Positions 51,668 through 61,093 of a DNA stretch of 64,000 nt are shown here, one piece after another. The notes beneath the pieces are model-generated. The model saw nothing but the letters and a program-made list of their open reading frames with translations, was not told the origin of the DNA and searched no databases. Every line of letters starts with the position of its first letter. The first letter of the stretch is position 1. Origin of the DNA: Paenibacillus sp. sptzw28 (GTDB lineage: Bacteria > Bacillota > Bacilli > Paenibacillales > Paenibacillaceae). The stretch lies in NCBI RefSeq assembly GCF_019550795.1, contig NZ_CP080545.1, positions 3,816,001 through 3,880,000 of the forward strand. Direction: 5' to 3'. The translations under genes and the position numbers were made by a program.

Positions 51668-52297
51668 TCACCGGTCCTCCAGCATGAAGGCATGCGCCTT
51701 CAAATCCAGCGGGAAGCCGGCCACCACCAGAAAAGCCTGCCCGCAGATGGCGGCCAGTCTTCGGTTCATGCGTCCCGCCTCGTCACGGAAACGGCGGCCG
51801 AGCGGATACGCCGGCACGATGCCGCTGCCCACCTCGTTCGTTACCAACAGAAGCGGGCCGCTATAGGACGCAACAGCGTTAACCAGCTCGTCCGTAACCG
51901 CGTCAAGATCGTGTTGTTGGCCTTTCGGTCTTTCCAGCGTTGGTTCGTCCGTTATACCGGCAGCCGCCTGATCTCCGTGCGGCTCAAGTTGAAGCATCTG
52001 GTTGGTCAGCCAGAGCGTCAGACAATCGATCAGCACGGCGGGCCGCTCCTCCAGGCCGGCCGTTTCGTTCTCGAGCTGTCTTATCGTTTCGGCAAGCGCC
52101 AGAGGTTCTTCAATCGTACGCCATGCGAAGCCGGCTGACTCGCGCGCTGTCTGATGCCTTTGAATCCTTGCGGTCATTTCATTGTCCCAGCTTTGCGCCG
52201 TTGCAATGTAAATTCCCTTCGATGAGAGCCGCATAGCATAACGCTCCGCAAAGTCGCTTTTCCCGCTGCGTGCCCCGCCTGTAATAAAGACCGCCAT
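51668..52297 (-). CDS. cobU: Adenosylcobinamide kinase/guanylyltransferase CobU
   Basis: This bifunctional enzyme of 209 residues phosphorylates adenosylcobinamide and transfers GMP to it. The P-loop GGARSGKSDFAERYA is right at the N-terminus. RIQRHQTAR with the guanylylated His, VLIDCLTLWLTNQML and LVTNEVGSGIVPAYPLGRRF follow, as usual for CobU. The ATG at 52297 (MAVFITGG) follows TTGGAGGGG; an in-frame ATG at 52306 lies inside that site. A charged insertion near 120-140 (PHGDQAAAGITDEPTLERPK) is longer than normal. Confidence 0.93.
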   Translation of the reverse strand: MAVFITGGARSGKSDFAERYAMRLSSKGIYIATAQSWDNEMTARIQRHQTARESAGFAWRTIEEPLALAETIRQLENETAGLEERPAVLIDCLTLWLTNQMLQLEPHGDQAAAGITDEPTLERPKGQQHDLDAVTDELVNAVASYSGPLLLVTNEVGSGIVPAYPLGRRFRDEAGRMNRRLAAICGQAFLVVAGFPLDLKAHAFMLEDR

Positions 52298-52351
52298 TTG
52301 ATTCATCCCCTCCAAGCTGGCCGTTATGCAGCAATAATGCTTCATTCAACA

Positions 52352-53407
52352 CTAACCGCGCGATATGCCTGCGCTCTCGAATGTTGCCATTTCGCGCATA
52401 ATACTTAGCGCGGCGTCGACAAAGTGAAAGCTTAGTACAGCGCCTGTACCCTCTCCAAGCCGCATGTCCAGATGAATCATCGGCGACAGTCCGATGCGCG
52501 CGAGCAGCTTGAGGTGCCCCTGCTCACGGGATAAATGCGAGCCGATCATATACGGTACAGCCTGCGGCGCGATTAAAGAAGCGGCAAGTGCGGCGGAAGA
52601 GGAGATGAAGCCGTCGATGACGACCGGGCAGCGGTTTACTGCGGCGCCAAGTATTACGCCCACTAATCCGGCAATTTCAAGTCCCCCGACTTTGGCAAGC
52701 GTGTCCAGCGGATCCTTCGGGTCGGGAGCATTCAGCTCGATTGCCCGGCGAACGACATCCACCTTATGAAGCCTTCGCTGCTCATCAATGCCGGTGCCGA
52801 GGCCTACAGCGTCATCGACTGCTATTCCCCCCAGCACAGCACATAGCGCAGAGCTGGCAGTCGTATTTCCGATGCCCATCTCGCCCGTAGCAAACATCCG
52901 ATAACCCCGTTCTGCTAGCTGCTCGACCAGCTCAACACCTGCAAGAATTGCGGACACCGCTTCCTCGCGGGTCATAGCCGCCTGCCGGGTCATGTTCGCG
53001 GTGCCTCTCCTGATCTTGCGGCTCATAAGCAGCGGATGGTCGAAATCGGCATTCACCCCGATGTCGACACAGCAGACGAGCGCGCCTGCCTGTCTGGCAA
53101 GCACATTGACCGCCGCCCCGCCCTCCAGAAAATTGTTCACCATTTGTGCCGTTACTTCAGCGGGAAAAGCGCTGACGCCTTCCTCGCATACGCCATGGTC
53201 GCCTGCCATGACGATAACTGCGCGCTGTGAGAGGTCCGCAGCCGGTTCTCCGGTAATGCCTGCAAGCTGCATTGCTATCGCTTCAAGCTTGCCGAGACTG
53301 CCCGGCGGCTTCGTCAACGAGTCAAGATGCCGCTCGGCCGCTTCAACGGCCTCTCTGTTAAGGGGCCTAATTCCTGCAATAATCTTGGCTAACGCTTCTT
53401 CACTCAC
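52352..53407 (-). CDS. cobT: Nicotinate-nucleotide--dimethylbenzimidazole phosphoribosyltransferase CobT
   Basis: This enzyme of 351 residues makes alpha-ribazole phosphate, the lower ligand of cobalamin. Visible marks are LTKPPGSLGKLEAIA, VMAGDHGVCEEGVSAFP, GEMGIGNTTASSAL and the catalytic Glu in MRLGEGTGAVL. The start is GTG at 53407 with AAAGGGG upstream and a GTGA overlap with btuD. The long N-terminal extension of the open frame to 53575 is inside btuD and is rejected. Confidence 0.93.
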   Translation of the reverse strand: MSEEALAKIIAGIRPLNREAVEAAERHLDSLTKPPGSLGKLEAIAMQLAGITGEPAADLSQRAVIVMAGDHGVCEEGVSAFPAEVTAQMVNNFLEGGAAVNVLARQAGALVCCVDIGVNADFDHPLLMSRKIRRGTANMTRQAAMTREEAVSAILAGVELVEQLAERGYRMFATGEMGIGNTTASSALCAVLGGIAVDDAVGLGTGIDEQRRLHKVDVVRRAIELNAPDPKDPLDTLAKVGGLEIAGLVGVILGAAVNRCPVVIDGFISSSAALAASLIAPQAVPYMIGSHLSREQGHLKLLARIGLSPMIHLDMRLGEGTGAVLSFHFVDAALSIMREMATFESAGISRG

Positions 53408-54216
53408 TTGGTTATCCCCTTTCCATCCAGTTCGGCCGGGGGCTGACCCGGAAGCAGCAGCAGCTGCGGAACACCTGTTTCCGGATGCGGCAGCACTACC
53501 GTTTTGGCACCGTAAACCCGGCGTATCAAATCCGTTTCTATTACAGCGGAAGGTACCCCGAAAGCTTCCACGCATCCTTCGCTCAGCACCAGCAGCTTGT
53601 CGCAGTACTGCGCCGCCAAATTCAAATCATGCAGAACGGCAACGACTGTCATACCCTGCTCCCTCTGCCAGTTTTTCACTGTATCCAGCAGCTGCACCTG
53701 ATAGCCGATGTCCAGATATGTGGTAGGCTCGTCGAGGAGCAGCAGCCTCGGCTCCTGCACCATTACTTTCGCCAGCGCCGCCCGCTGTCTCTCGCCTCCG
53801 CTCAGCTGTTCAAGCCGCCGGTGCTGCAGCTCCGTAAGTCCCATAGCTGCAAGCGCTCCGTCAATAAGGGATGAATTGTCCTTTTTCTCTTCGCCCATCC
53901 AATTCTGGAACGGAAACCGGCCCATGGTCACGACTTCACGAACTGTAAATCCGACTGAAACCAAACCTCCCTGCTGCAGCACGGCCAGCCACTTGGCCAG
54001 TTCCTTGCGGCGATACTCGCCGGCTTCACGTCCTTCAAGCAGAATACTGCCTCCCGATGGCGTTTCAACGCCGGATATAAGCCGAAGAAGCGTCGACTTG
54101 CCGACTCCGTTCGGACCGATTATCCCATACATCAATCCCGCTTCCATCGTAAACGACAAGTGTTTCAAAATGGTCCGCTCGCCAACCGCCTTCTCCAGGC
54201 TGCGGGCTTCAATCAT
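53404..54216 (-). CDS. btuD: Cobalamin ABC transporter ATPase BtuD
   Basis: This ATP-binding subunit of 270 residues energises the BtuC permease. Walker A GPNGVGKSTLL, Q-loop LQQGGLVSVGFTV, signature LSGGERQRAALAK, Walker B LLLLDEPTTYLD and the switch His in AVLHDLNLAAQYCD are all present. Its start lies eight bases inside the end of btuC. Iron-siderophore ATPases have the same motifs; the cobalamin assignment rests on the operon and the B12 riboswitch. Confidence 0.9.
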   Translation of the reverse strand: MIEARSLEKAVGERTILKHLSFTMEAGLMYGIIGPNGVGKSTLLRLISGVETPSGGSILLEGREAGEYRRKELAKWLAVLQQGGLVSVGFTVREVVTMGRFPFQNWMGEEKKDNSSLIDGALAAMGLTELQHRRLEQLSGGERQRAALAKVMVQEPRLLLLDEPTTYLDIGYQVQLLDTVKNWQREQGMTVVAVLHDLNLAAQYCDKLLVLSEGCVEAFGVPSAVIETDLIRRVYGAKTVVLPHPETGVPQLLLLPGQPPAELDGKGITK

Positions 54217-55249
54217 AGGAGGCCCCCCCTTGCTGCACTTTGCGCCGATAAAGCAAGTAAGCGAAGAATGGCGCTCCGATGAGTGCCGTCACGATTCCAA
54301 GCGATATTTCCTTCGGGCTGAGCGCCGTCCGCGCAATCGTATCTGCCCACAGGAGATAAATTCCGCCTCCTATTGCCGACAGCGGTATGATGATCCGGTA
54401 ATCCGGCCCTACAATGAGACGGAGCAGGTGCGGCACGACAAGGCCGACAAACCCGACTACGCCGGAGATCGATACCGCGACGGCTGTAAGCAGCGTTGAA
54501 ACGATGAGCACAATCATCTTTGTCCGTTCCACATTGATACCCATGTAAGCCGCATGCCGCTCGCCGAATGAAAACAGGTTCAGCGGCTGCGAATAGCGGA
54601 TGAGCACCGGCAGGCCGACCAGCAAGAACGGTAATATAAGCTGAACATGCTCCCAGCTGCGCCCGCTCAAGCTGCCCATCAGCCAAAACATGATTTCGTT
54701 CACAACGCTCTGCGATAAGGAAACCATGAATGAGACGAAAGCCCCGAGGAACGCCTGCACGATTACACCCGATAATATCAGCGTTTCGACATTTACCCCG
54801 CCCCGTGCCCTGGAAAGAGCAAATACGATTACAAGCGTGATGATTCCAGTGATAAAAGCGACAAGCGGCACGGACCATATTCCGATTACCGTCTGATAGC
54901 CGAACAGAATAAGGAAAGCGGCGCCGACTGAGCAGCCGGAAGCGACGCCGAGTGTAAACGGATCGGCAAGCGGGTTGCGGAGTACGCCTTGGAATCCCGC
55001 TCCGGCAAGGGACAGACATGCGCCGACCAGCACGGCGAGCAGCACACGGGATAAGCGCAGCTGCGTTACGATAGCAATGTCGCCATCATCCCATTGTCCT
55101 TTTCCCCCATCCATCCACGGCAGCTGGTGAATGAGAATGCCCCATACATCCCGAAGCGGAAGTCCTGCCGATCCTATAGACATGCTCACGACAGCAGATG
55201 CGACAAGGAGGAGCATGGCTGCTCCTCCGAATACGTACAATTTGACCAT
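54209..55249 (-). CDS. btuC: Cobalamin ABC transporter permease BtuC
   Basis: This FecCD/BtuC-type permease of 346 residues has about ten membrane segments. It carries LRLSRVLLAVLVGACLSLAG, then FQGVLRNPLADPFTLGVASG, and VGFVGLVVPHLLRLIVGPDY, the standard family signatures. Cobalamin as substrate is inferred from context. It is separated from btuF by three bases and overlaps btuD. Confidence 0.92.
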   Translation of the reverse strand: MVKLYVFGGAAMLLLVASAVVSMSIGSAGLPLRDVWGILIHQLPWMDGGKGQWDDGDIAIVTQLRLSRVLLAVLVGACLSLAGAGFQGVLRNPLADPFTLGVASGCSVGAAFLILFGYQTVIGIWSVPLVAFITGIITLVIVFALSRARGGVNVETLILSGVIVQAFLGAFVSFMVSLSQSVVNEIMFWLMGSLSGRSWEHVQLILPFLLVGLPVLIRYSQPLNLFSFGERHAAYMGINVERTKMIVLIVSTLLTAVAVSISGVVGFVGLVVPHLLRLIVGPDYRIIIPLSAIGGGIYLLWADTIARTALSPKEISLGIVTALIGAPFFAYLLYRRKVQQGGASYD

Positions 55250-55252
55250 CGT

Positions 55253-56284
55253 TTATTTGAAGAGGTCCGGGTGCAGCTTTTTCGCTACTTCCAGCAGCCC
55301 GTCGGCAAGGCGCGGCCCGACGCGTACAAGCGGATCCTGATCCACTTCGAATAACTTTTTATTTTTAACGGCACTGATTGTTTCCCAGCCCGGACGTTTT
55401 TCAATTTCCGCCAGAATCGGATTTTTCTCGCCTTGCTTCACCGTCATCGACGCATAGACAATGATGTCAGGGTTGGCTTTCACGACCAGCTCGGGGTCGA
55501 TTTGATACCAGCCCGTTTTATCCGCAATATTCGTGCCGCCCGCAATAGTAAGCAGCTCGTCAAGGAATTCTCCTTTACCTACGGTCCAGCCCGGCGAGAA
55601 TTCAAGATATACCTTCGGCTTCGGCACATCCTTCACCGCCTCTGTCACCTGCTGGCGAACTTCAATCATATGCTTGGTCACTTCTGCCGCTTTTTCCGCT
55701 TTGTTCATAATAGCGCCGACTTGTGTGATTTTCTCGATCACCGCGTCGTAGGTTTTCGGGTCGGATGCAAACACGTTCAGCTTCAAAGCGCGCAGCTTAT
55801 CGATGACGGGCTTGTTCATGCTCGAGGAGCCAAGGACCAGATCCGGCTTCAAGCTGACGATTTTCTCAATATTGGCGTCCATGCCGCCGATTTTCTCTTT
55901 GGAGGCCGCTTCCGGCGGATAGTTGGAAAAATCGTCCACGCCAACGACCTCTTCCCCCGCGCCAATGGCATAGAGCAGCTCGGTCTCGCTTGGAACAAGC
56001 GTGACGATTCTCTGAGGAGCTTCAGTAAACGTAAGCTCGGTGCCTGTCGCATCTTTCACCGTCATCGGGTAGGCGGTCGCTTGAGCCGCGCCTTCCGACT
56101 TGGCGGCGGTCTTATCCGCCGACTGATTTCCGGCTGCCGTAGCCGGTTCCTCCACGTTTGATTTCGTGTCAGCAGCCGGCGCAGAGCTGTTTTTACTGCC
56201 GCAAGCAGCAGTAACCAGCAGCATTGCTGCCAGCAGGAACATCATTGACAGTTTCAACCAAGAATATTTTTTGTTTGCGTTCAT
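55253..56284 (-). CDS. btuF: Cobalamin-binding lipoprotein BtuF
   Basis: This class III periplasmic-binding-type lipoprotein of 343 residues has lipobox LLVTAACGS with the lipid Cys at about residue 28, then a linker rich in Ala, Ser and Asn (30-68). The two lobes carry RIVTLVPSETELLYAIGAGE, VVGVDDFSNYPPEA and KPDLVLGSSSMNKPVIDKL, features shared with BtuF. It captures cobalamin or cobinamide outside the membrane. It is the first gene of the operon, directly under the B12 riboswitch and terminator. Confidence 0.9.
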   Translation of the reverse strand: MNANKKYSWLKLSMMFLLAAMLLVTAACGSKNSSAPAADTKSNVEEPATAAGNQSADKTAAKSEGAAQATAYPMTVKDATGTELTFTEAPQRIVTLVPSETELLYAIGAGEEVVGVDDFSNYPPEAASKEKIGGMDANIEKIVSLKPDLVLGSSSMNKPVIDKLRALKLNVFASDPKTYDAVIEKITQVGAIMNKAEKAAEVTKHMIEVRQQVTEAVKDVPKPKVYLEFSPGWTVGKGEFLDELLTIAGGTNIADKTGWYQIDPELVVKANPDIIVYASMTVKQGEKNPILAEIEKRPGWETISAVKNKKLFEVDQDPLVRVGPRLADGLLEVAKKLHPDLFK

Positions 56285-56353
56285 GTTTTCGATTCTCTCC
56301 CAATAACGTAATAATTTCTGTCTTTGTTACGAACCCGTACCCTAATCATTCCA

Positions 56354-56391
56354 TCAAAAAAAGCATTTCCGACATAAGTGTCAGAAATGCT
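56354..56391 (-). terminator. B12 riboswitch terminator
   Basis: On the minus strand AGCATTTCTGACAC (56391-56378) pairs with GTCGGAAATGCT (56373-56362), followed by seven T. It lies between the cobalamin aptamer and btuF and is the likely OFF switch. Confidence 0.85.
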
Positions 56392-56504
56392 CAAGTTCCG
56401 AAGAACAGCGGCTTGCAGACGTTTCGCCGGTCAGGCGGAATTCGTTTCCGAATCCGTGTCTTAGCCAATCCCCAACACCTCCCTAAGTCCTCGTAGGTAG
56501 CGTT

Positions 56505-56745
56505 TATCGAAACAGGCAGGTCTCCTGACTTGAAGCTTACGCAGCCAACGTCTTCCCGAACGATCAATCCGATCAGTGACATTTGATTGGCGCGTCGTCG
56601 GACGGCTTTCAGCTTGATTCAGCCTGGCTAGCGCGTCGACGCTTCTTACAGTGGCGGGTCCGTGCCGGTTTTACACCGGTCTTCCCTATTAAGCCGAGGG
56701 CGGCTGCGAAATGTTACGGCAGCTTTGTGTCGGCACCTGTTTCTA
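56505..56745 (-). promoter_or_regulatory. Cobalamin (B12) riboswitch
   Basis: The minus strand carries the aptamer landmarks in order: GGTGCC near 56737, TTAATAGGGAA, CGGTGTAAAACCGG, CACGGACCCGCCACTGTAAG, and the B12 box AGTCAGGAGACCTGCC at 56530-56515. Adenosylcobalamin binding should favour the terminator at 56354-56391 and lower expression of the whole uptake and salvage operon. Confidence 0.93.
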
Positions 56746-56937
56746 CCCCTATTCAATTGTGCACCTGTAAATATATCACTTTCTTTTCAACCTTGTCTAT
56801 ACCGAAACAAAAGGAAGTTCCTACAAAACAACACGGATGCCGGGTTATTTTGCCAAGCTGTCTAGCATACGAGTAAAGAGTGCGTTTTCCAGCTTCGCTT
56901 GGCTTGAATCGCGATCAAACAGGAGGGAGAAGGGATA

Positions 56938-57369
56938 ATGGGTCACAAAAAGAAGCTGACCGGCATCGGTGCCACAGCTTTATTGGCTGCGGTCGCCGTT
57001 CTTGGCGTCATACACGCCCAGACCGGAGCGGCGGAAGGAGTTATGCCGGTCGTCAGCCAGACGGTCGACGGGCTGAAAGCCGAGATGAAAGTATCTGCAT
57101 ATCCTGCAAAAACTCTGCACCACAACGAGTTTACCGTAACGCTGACGGATCGTGAGGGGGCTCCCGCAGAGGGCTTTAAGCTTAGCGCGAGCCTTACGAT
57201 GCCGAGCATGGTTTGCGGCAGCGCTTCATTCGATCTCAAGGAAATATCGCCAGGCGTTTACAAGGGCGATGCCGTTCCGCTTATGGCAGGTATGTGGGAG
57301 GCAGCGATTACGGCGGAGACCGGTAATGGTAACGTAATATTCAGCCGCAGGCTGCTCGCGGAGCGTTAA
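56938..57369 (+). CDS. Secreted FixH/YtkA-like protein
   Basis: This 143-residue protein has an N-terminal membrane or signal segment at 10-27 (GATALLAAVAVLGVIHAQ) and an extracytoplasmic beta-sandwich-like domain: NEFTVTLTDREGAPAEGFKL and SLTMPSMVCGS, ending GMWEAAITAETG. This pattern is the FixH/YtkA-like domain, linked to copper delivery or cytochrome oxidase assembly. The ATG has GGAGGGAGAAGG upstream. It converges with a SafE-like gene and is near a Cu P-type ATPase, which supports the copper link. Confidence 0.8.
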   Translation: MGHKKKLTGIGATALLAAVAVLGVIHAQTGAAEGVMPVVSQTVDGLKAEMKVSAYPAKTLHHNEFTVTLTDREGAPAEGFKLSASLTMPSMVCGSASFDLKEISPGVYKGDAVPLMAGMWEAAITAETGNGNVIFSRRLLAER

Positions 57370-57383
57370 ATGGAGCATTAGGC

Positions 57384-58067
57384 TTACCAAAGCCAAGGCG
57401 ATATGGATGGAAGTATGCCGTTAGCCGACAGCCCGCGCAAGATGGCAAGCAGGCCTACAAGCACTGCGGCGGCCGTTCCTGCCAGCCTCATATTCCGCCT
57501 CCATCGTTTCCCGGCGCGTCCGGCGATCAGACCCACCAACGCCAGCGCCGGGAACGTCGCGAGGCCGAACAAGGCCATAATTGCAGCCCCTTTCCAGATT
57601 GAAGCGGATGCCGCAGCATTCATCTGCATGGCATACGTCAACCCGCAAGGCAGAAATCCGAATGACAACCCGGTAGCCACAATGTGCGCTGCCTCTCTTT
57701 TACCGCCTTCTCGCCCCGCGGCAGGCTGAAACCGCCGCTGCAGAAATGACGTCCACCTCTCCATGAAAGGAAGCTGAAATCTGCGCCACAGCCATAGAAG
57801 CACAAACAGTCCTCCGGCAATAGATGCTATGCCCTGCATGCCTGCCAGCTTGCCTGCCGTTTCGACAAAGGAACCGACGGCGCCCATAACCAAACCCAGT
57901 ATGCTATAAGAAATAATTCGGCCTGTGTTGTAATACAAAACAGCGCTGCGGGCAGATTCTTCCGTTTGCAAGGATACGGCCGAGATAATCCCTCCGCACA
58001 TACCCATACAATGCGGCGCGCTCAGCAGCCCGGTCAACACGATCAGCCCCCATTCCTCCGCCGGCAT
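57384..58067 (-). CDS. TauE/SafE-like (DsbD-type) membrane protein
   Basis: This 227-residue membrane protein of about six segments carries the paired motifs LSAPHCMGMCGG near the N-terminus and GLSFGFLPCGLTYAMQM in the second half, with a Cys in each. Annotation pipelines group these with sulfite exporters. They occur beside FixH and CcoI-type copper ATPases, so a role in copper or thiol handling at the membrane is more likely here. The ATG at 58067 follows TTGGAGGTGCAAGCG. It is downstream of the Cu ATPase on the same strand. Confidence 0.8.
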   Translation of the reverse strand: MPAEEWGLIVLTGLLSAPHCMGMCGGIISAVSLQTEESARSAVLYYNTGRIISYSILGLVMGAVGSFVETAGKLAGMQGIASIAGGLFVLLWLWRRFQLPFMERWTSFLQRRFQPAAGREGGKREAAHIVATGLSFGFLPCGLTYAMQMNAAASASIWKGAAIMALFGLATFPALALVGLIAGRAGKRWRRNMRLAGTAAAVLVGLLAILRGLSANGILPSISPWLW

Positions 58068-58150
58068 CGCTTGCACCTCCAATTATTAACGGACTCATGC
58101 GACACCAAATTTATACCCGGTTATGCGATGCTTGCAATTTCTTCATATCC

Positions 58151-60358
58151 TCAGTTTCCCTTGTCCTGAAGAACTCTGCGCATTTGTCGATTAAGCCGCA
58201 GCGCATTGCAGACTACGGAAACGGAGCTCAAAGCCATAGCGGTGCCCGCCATCCAGGGTCTGAGTCCTCCGAATGCAGCGAAAGGGATTACGATTGCATT
58301 ATACATAAAAGCGAAGCCCAGGTTTTGCCGGATGTTCCGAACCGTCAGACGGCTGATGCTCAGCGCCTCGCAGATCCCCGTAAGACCGGGCCGCAGCAGT
58401 GTTATATGCCCGGCGCTCAGCGCCGCATCCATGCTGCTGGCCATGGCAATGCCCACATCGGCTGCTGCGAGCGCCGGGGCATCGTTCCATCCGTCGCCGG
58501 CCATGCCTACGACGCGCCCCTCTCTCTGAAGACGGCGTATCAGTTCCGTTTTATCCTCCGGCAGCATGCCTGCATGAACGACGGATATCCCGGCAGCACG
58601 AGCCGCGTGCTCCGCGGCGCAGGTGTGGTCGCCCGTGGCGAGTAGAACGGAGATTCCGGCCTTTTGCAGTGCTCTGACGGCTTTGGGCGATGAGCTTTTG
58701 ACACTGTCGGCGAAAGAAAACGCACCGGCACATTCACCATCCACTGCCGCATAAATGACCGTTTCGCCGGATTTCTCTTTATCTGCGGCAAACATGCTTG
58801 TCATCCGGCTTGGCTCCCATCCTTGCTCAGCTGCATAACGGGAATTGCCCAGCTCGACCCTCTTGCCTTCGACTTTCGCATGAATCCCTTTACCGAGCTC
58901 GGACTTGAACGCCGTCGCCTCCGGCACGTCGATCCGGCGGCGACGTGCAGCATCCATAATCGCCAATGCGAACGGATGCCTGGCACCAGCCTCAGCCGCT
59001 GCTGCCAGCCGCAGCAGCGAGGAAGGTGAACCGCAAGCGGCGGATATACCGGTTAAAGCCGGCCTGCCCTCCGTTAACGTGCCCGTCTTGTCAAGGACGA
59101 TTATATCCAGTTGAGCCAGCCGCTCCAGCGCCTCCGCTTCTTTCAGGACGATCCCGCGCCGGGCAAGCTTGCCGGAAGCCAGCACAAGCGAGATCGGCGC
59201 CGCCAAGCCGAGTGCGCACGGACAAGCGGCAAGCAGGACAGCCAGCGCATGAACAGCTGCGGCGCCGGCGTCACCCGGCTTGATCACCAGGAGCCAGAGC
59301 AGGAGCGTTCCCGCCGACAATCCGAGCATGGTCGGCACGAACACGGCAGCGAGCCGGTCGACCTTTCTTCCGATCGAGGATTTCGTCGATTGGGCTTGCC
59401 GCGTAAGCGCAGCGATTCGGCTGAGCATCGTTCCTCCGCCGACGGCGGCGGCCCGGATAAGCATCCCGGAATCGTGAACGATGGTCCCGGCATATACGTA
59501 ATCCCCGGCACCTTTTGCAATGGGCATGCTTTCACCCGTCAAGAGCGATTCATCTACGGACGCATCGCCTTCGATCACGATACCGTCCGCAGGCACAGGT
59601 ACACCGGGCTCCGCAAGCAGCAGTTCTCCAGGCCTGATACGCTCCACCGGTATCCGCTCCCTTAAGACGCCGCGCACCACCACGGCATCCTTTGCCAGCA
59701 GCATCGTAAACGCCTCGTTCTCATGCATGACGCGCTCGGCAGCCGATGCTTCAAGCAGCTTGCCAAGCAGGACAGCGGCAATGACGACCGCCGAGGTCTC
59801 AAAATATAGCGGTAATCCTTTCATCATTGCATAATAACTGTATCCGAAGGCAGCGGTTGTGCCGACCGCCACCAGAACATCCATGTTGGCGGTCCGTTCT
59901 CTCAAAGCGAAATAAGCGTTAAAATAAAAAGGCATTCCGATAAAAAATTGTACAATCGATGCAAGCGCAAACTGCAGCAGCGGCTCCTGAAGGGCCAGCG
60001 GAACCGGGATACCGCGCATAAAGGTGAAATGATGAGCCATCGGCCAGAGGAGCGGAAGCGTGAGGAGAACGGAGACGATGACCCGCAAACGCAGTGAAGC
60101 CATTTCCGACAACCCGCTCTGGGCTCGGCCGAACGGTACAGCTTGAAAGCCCAGTTGACCTATTCGTTCGATAATGCCCGCGGGAGTGATGACGTCCGGC
60201 GCATATTGAATATTCGCAGATTTGCCTGCATAATGTACGGTAATTCCTAAGACGCCCTTCATTTTTCCGATCGCCTTCTCAATCCTGGATGCACATGCCG
60301 TGCAGCTCATTCCTTGAATCCGCAGGTCAAGTACATCAGCTCCAGGGTGCTCTGTCAC
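58151..60358 (-). CDS. Copper-type P1B ATPase (CopA/CcoI-like)
   Basis: This heavy-metal P-type ATPase of 735 residues has an N-terminal HMA domain with GMSCTACASR (CxxC near residue 20), the membrane metal site CPC in ACPCALGLA, phosphorylated Asp in DKTGTLTEG, HP in ARHPFALAI, and the hinge GDGWNDAPAL. About eight membrane segments. It exports Cu(I) or loads it onto oxidases outside the membrane. The GTG at 60358 has GGAGGAGGGG at good spacing; the GTG at 60364 overlaps that site. The neighbouring FixH-like and SafE-like genes favour a CcoI-type oxidase-assembly role. Confidence 0.92.
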   Translation of the reverse strand: MTEHPGADVLDLRIQGMSCTACASRIEKAIGKMKGVLGITVHYAGKSANIQYAPDVITPAGIIERIGQLGFQAVPFGRAQSGLSEMASLRLRVIVSVLLTLPLLWPMAHHFTFMRGIPVPLALQEPLLQFALASIVQFFIGMPFYFNAYFALRERTANMDVLVAVGTTAAFGYSYYAMMKGLPLYFETSAVVIAAVLLGKLLEASAAERVMHENEAFTMLLAKDAVVVRGVLRERIPVERIRPGELLLAEPGVPVPADGIVIEGDASVDESLLTGESMPIAKGAGDYVYAGTIVHDSGMLIRAAAVGGGTMLSRIAALTRQAQSTKSSIGRKVDRLAAVFVPTMLGLSAGTLLLWLLVIKPGDAGAAAVHALAVLLAACPCALGLAAPISLVLASGKLARRGIVLKEAEALERLAQLDIIVLDKTGTLTEGRPALTGISAACGSPSSLLRLAAAAEAGARHPFALAIMDAARRRRIDVPEATAFKSELGKGIHAKVEGKRVELGNSRYAAEQGWEPSRMTSMFAADKEKSGETVIYAAVDGECAGAFSFADSVKSSSPKAVRALQKAGISVLLATGDHTCAAEHAARAAGISVVHAGMLPEDKTELIRRLQREGRVVGMAGDGWNDAPALAAADVGIAMASSMDAALSAGHITLLRPGLTGICEALSISRLTVRNIRQNLGFAFMYNAIVIPFAAFGGLRPWMAGTAMALSSVSVVCNALRLNRQMRRVLQDKGN

Positions 60359-60633
60359 CTTCACCCCTCCTCCGCTATCAACTGGCGATTCCCGCCTGTC
60401 CGGCTCGTCATGTATGTCCTACCCTTCCACTATATGGCGAAAAGCGGCATGTCATTCGCGCAGATGATTTTATTAGTGAACCACCTGCCTTGGTGGCAAT
60501 AAAAAGAGCACCGCCATTATGACGATGCTTCAATCGATTTTATTGAATTTCGCTCTGACGGATGCGGGAACAGCAATTCCGGCAGGCCAGCTCCCGCAAT
60601 TCCCGTTTCCGTCGCCGCTCCCCAGCGCCGGAT

Positions 60634-60945
60634 TTAATCGCCGGTCACCGCATCGCCCGGCCAGCTGAGCATGCCGCCAAGGACATTCACGACTTCATAA
60701 CCCTGCGCGGACAAATAATCGCATGCTTTGCCGCTGCGGTTTCCGCTTCGACACACGAAATAGATCGGTTCCTCATAATCGCTCAGCTCGCCCAGACGCT
60801 CAACAAGCTCAGAGAGCGGAATGCTGTGAGCTTCGGCAATATGGCCGGACTGCCACTCGTCGCGCTCCCTGACGTCTATAACACTCAGCTTTTCGCCTTC
60901 CCGCAGACGGGTCTCCAGCTCACTTGCCGTAATTTCTCCGTACAT
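60634..60945 (-). CDS. Single-domain rhodanese protein
   Basis: This cytoplasmic rhodanese-like protein of 103 residues has SVIDVRERDEWQSGHIAEA and the active-site loop FVCRSGNRSGKACDYL (CxxGxRS), ending GGMLSWPGD. The Cys is intact, so sulfurtransferase activity is likely. Start at 60945 with an AAAGGAGTTG site. It lies between the Cu ATPase and the YbjQ-type gene, each of which has its own unit. A decayed relative is at 14671-14990. Confidence 0.9.
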   Translation of the reverse strand: MYGEITASELETRLREGEKLSVIDVRERDEWQSGHIAEAHSIPLSELVERLGELSDYEEPIYFVCRSGNRSGKACDYLSAQGYEVVNVLGGMLSWPGDAVTGD

Positions 60946-61040
60946 TCGGTAACAACTCCTTTAGGTCCAGTCGTAAATTCGGATGCTTCTTCTTTTGCAT
61001 TGTACCTTCGACATCCCGCCATGTCCAGACACATCCGCAT

Positions 61041-61070
61041 AAAAACAGCGTCCGCAGCAGGTGCGGACGC
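61041..61070 (-). terminator. Terminator after the YbjQ-type gene
   Basis: On the minus strand GCGTCCGC (61070-61063) pairs with GCGGACGC (61055-61048), followed by TGTTTTTATG. Confidence 0.8.
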
Positions 61071-61093
61071 CGTCGACTTTCCAAAGCGGGATT

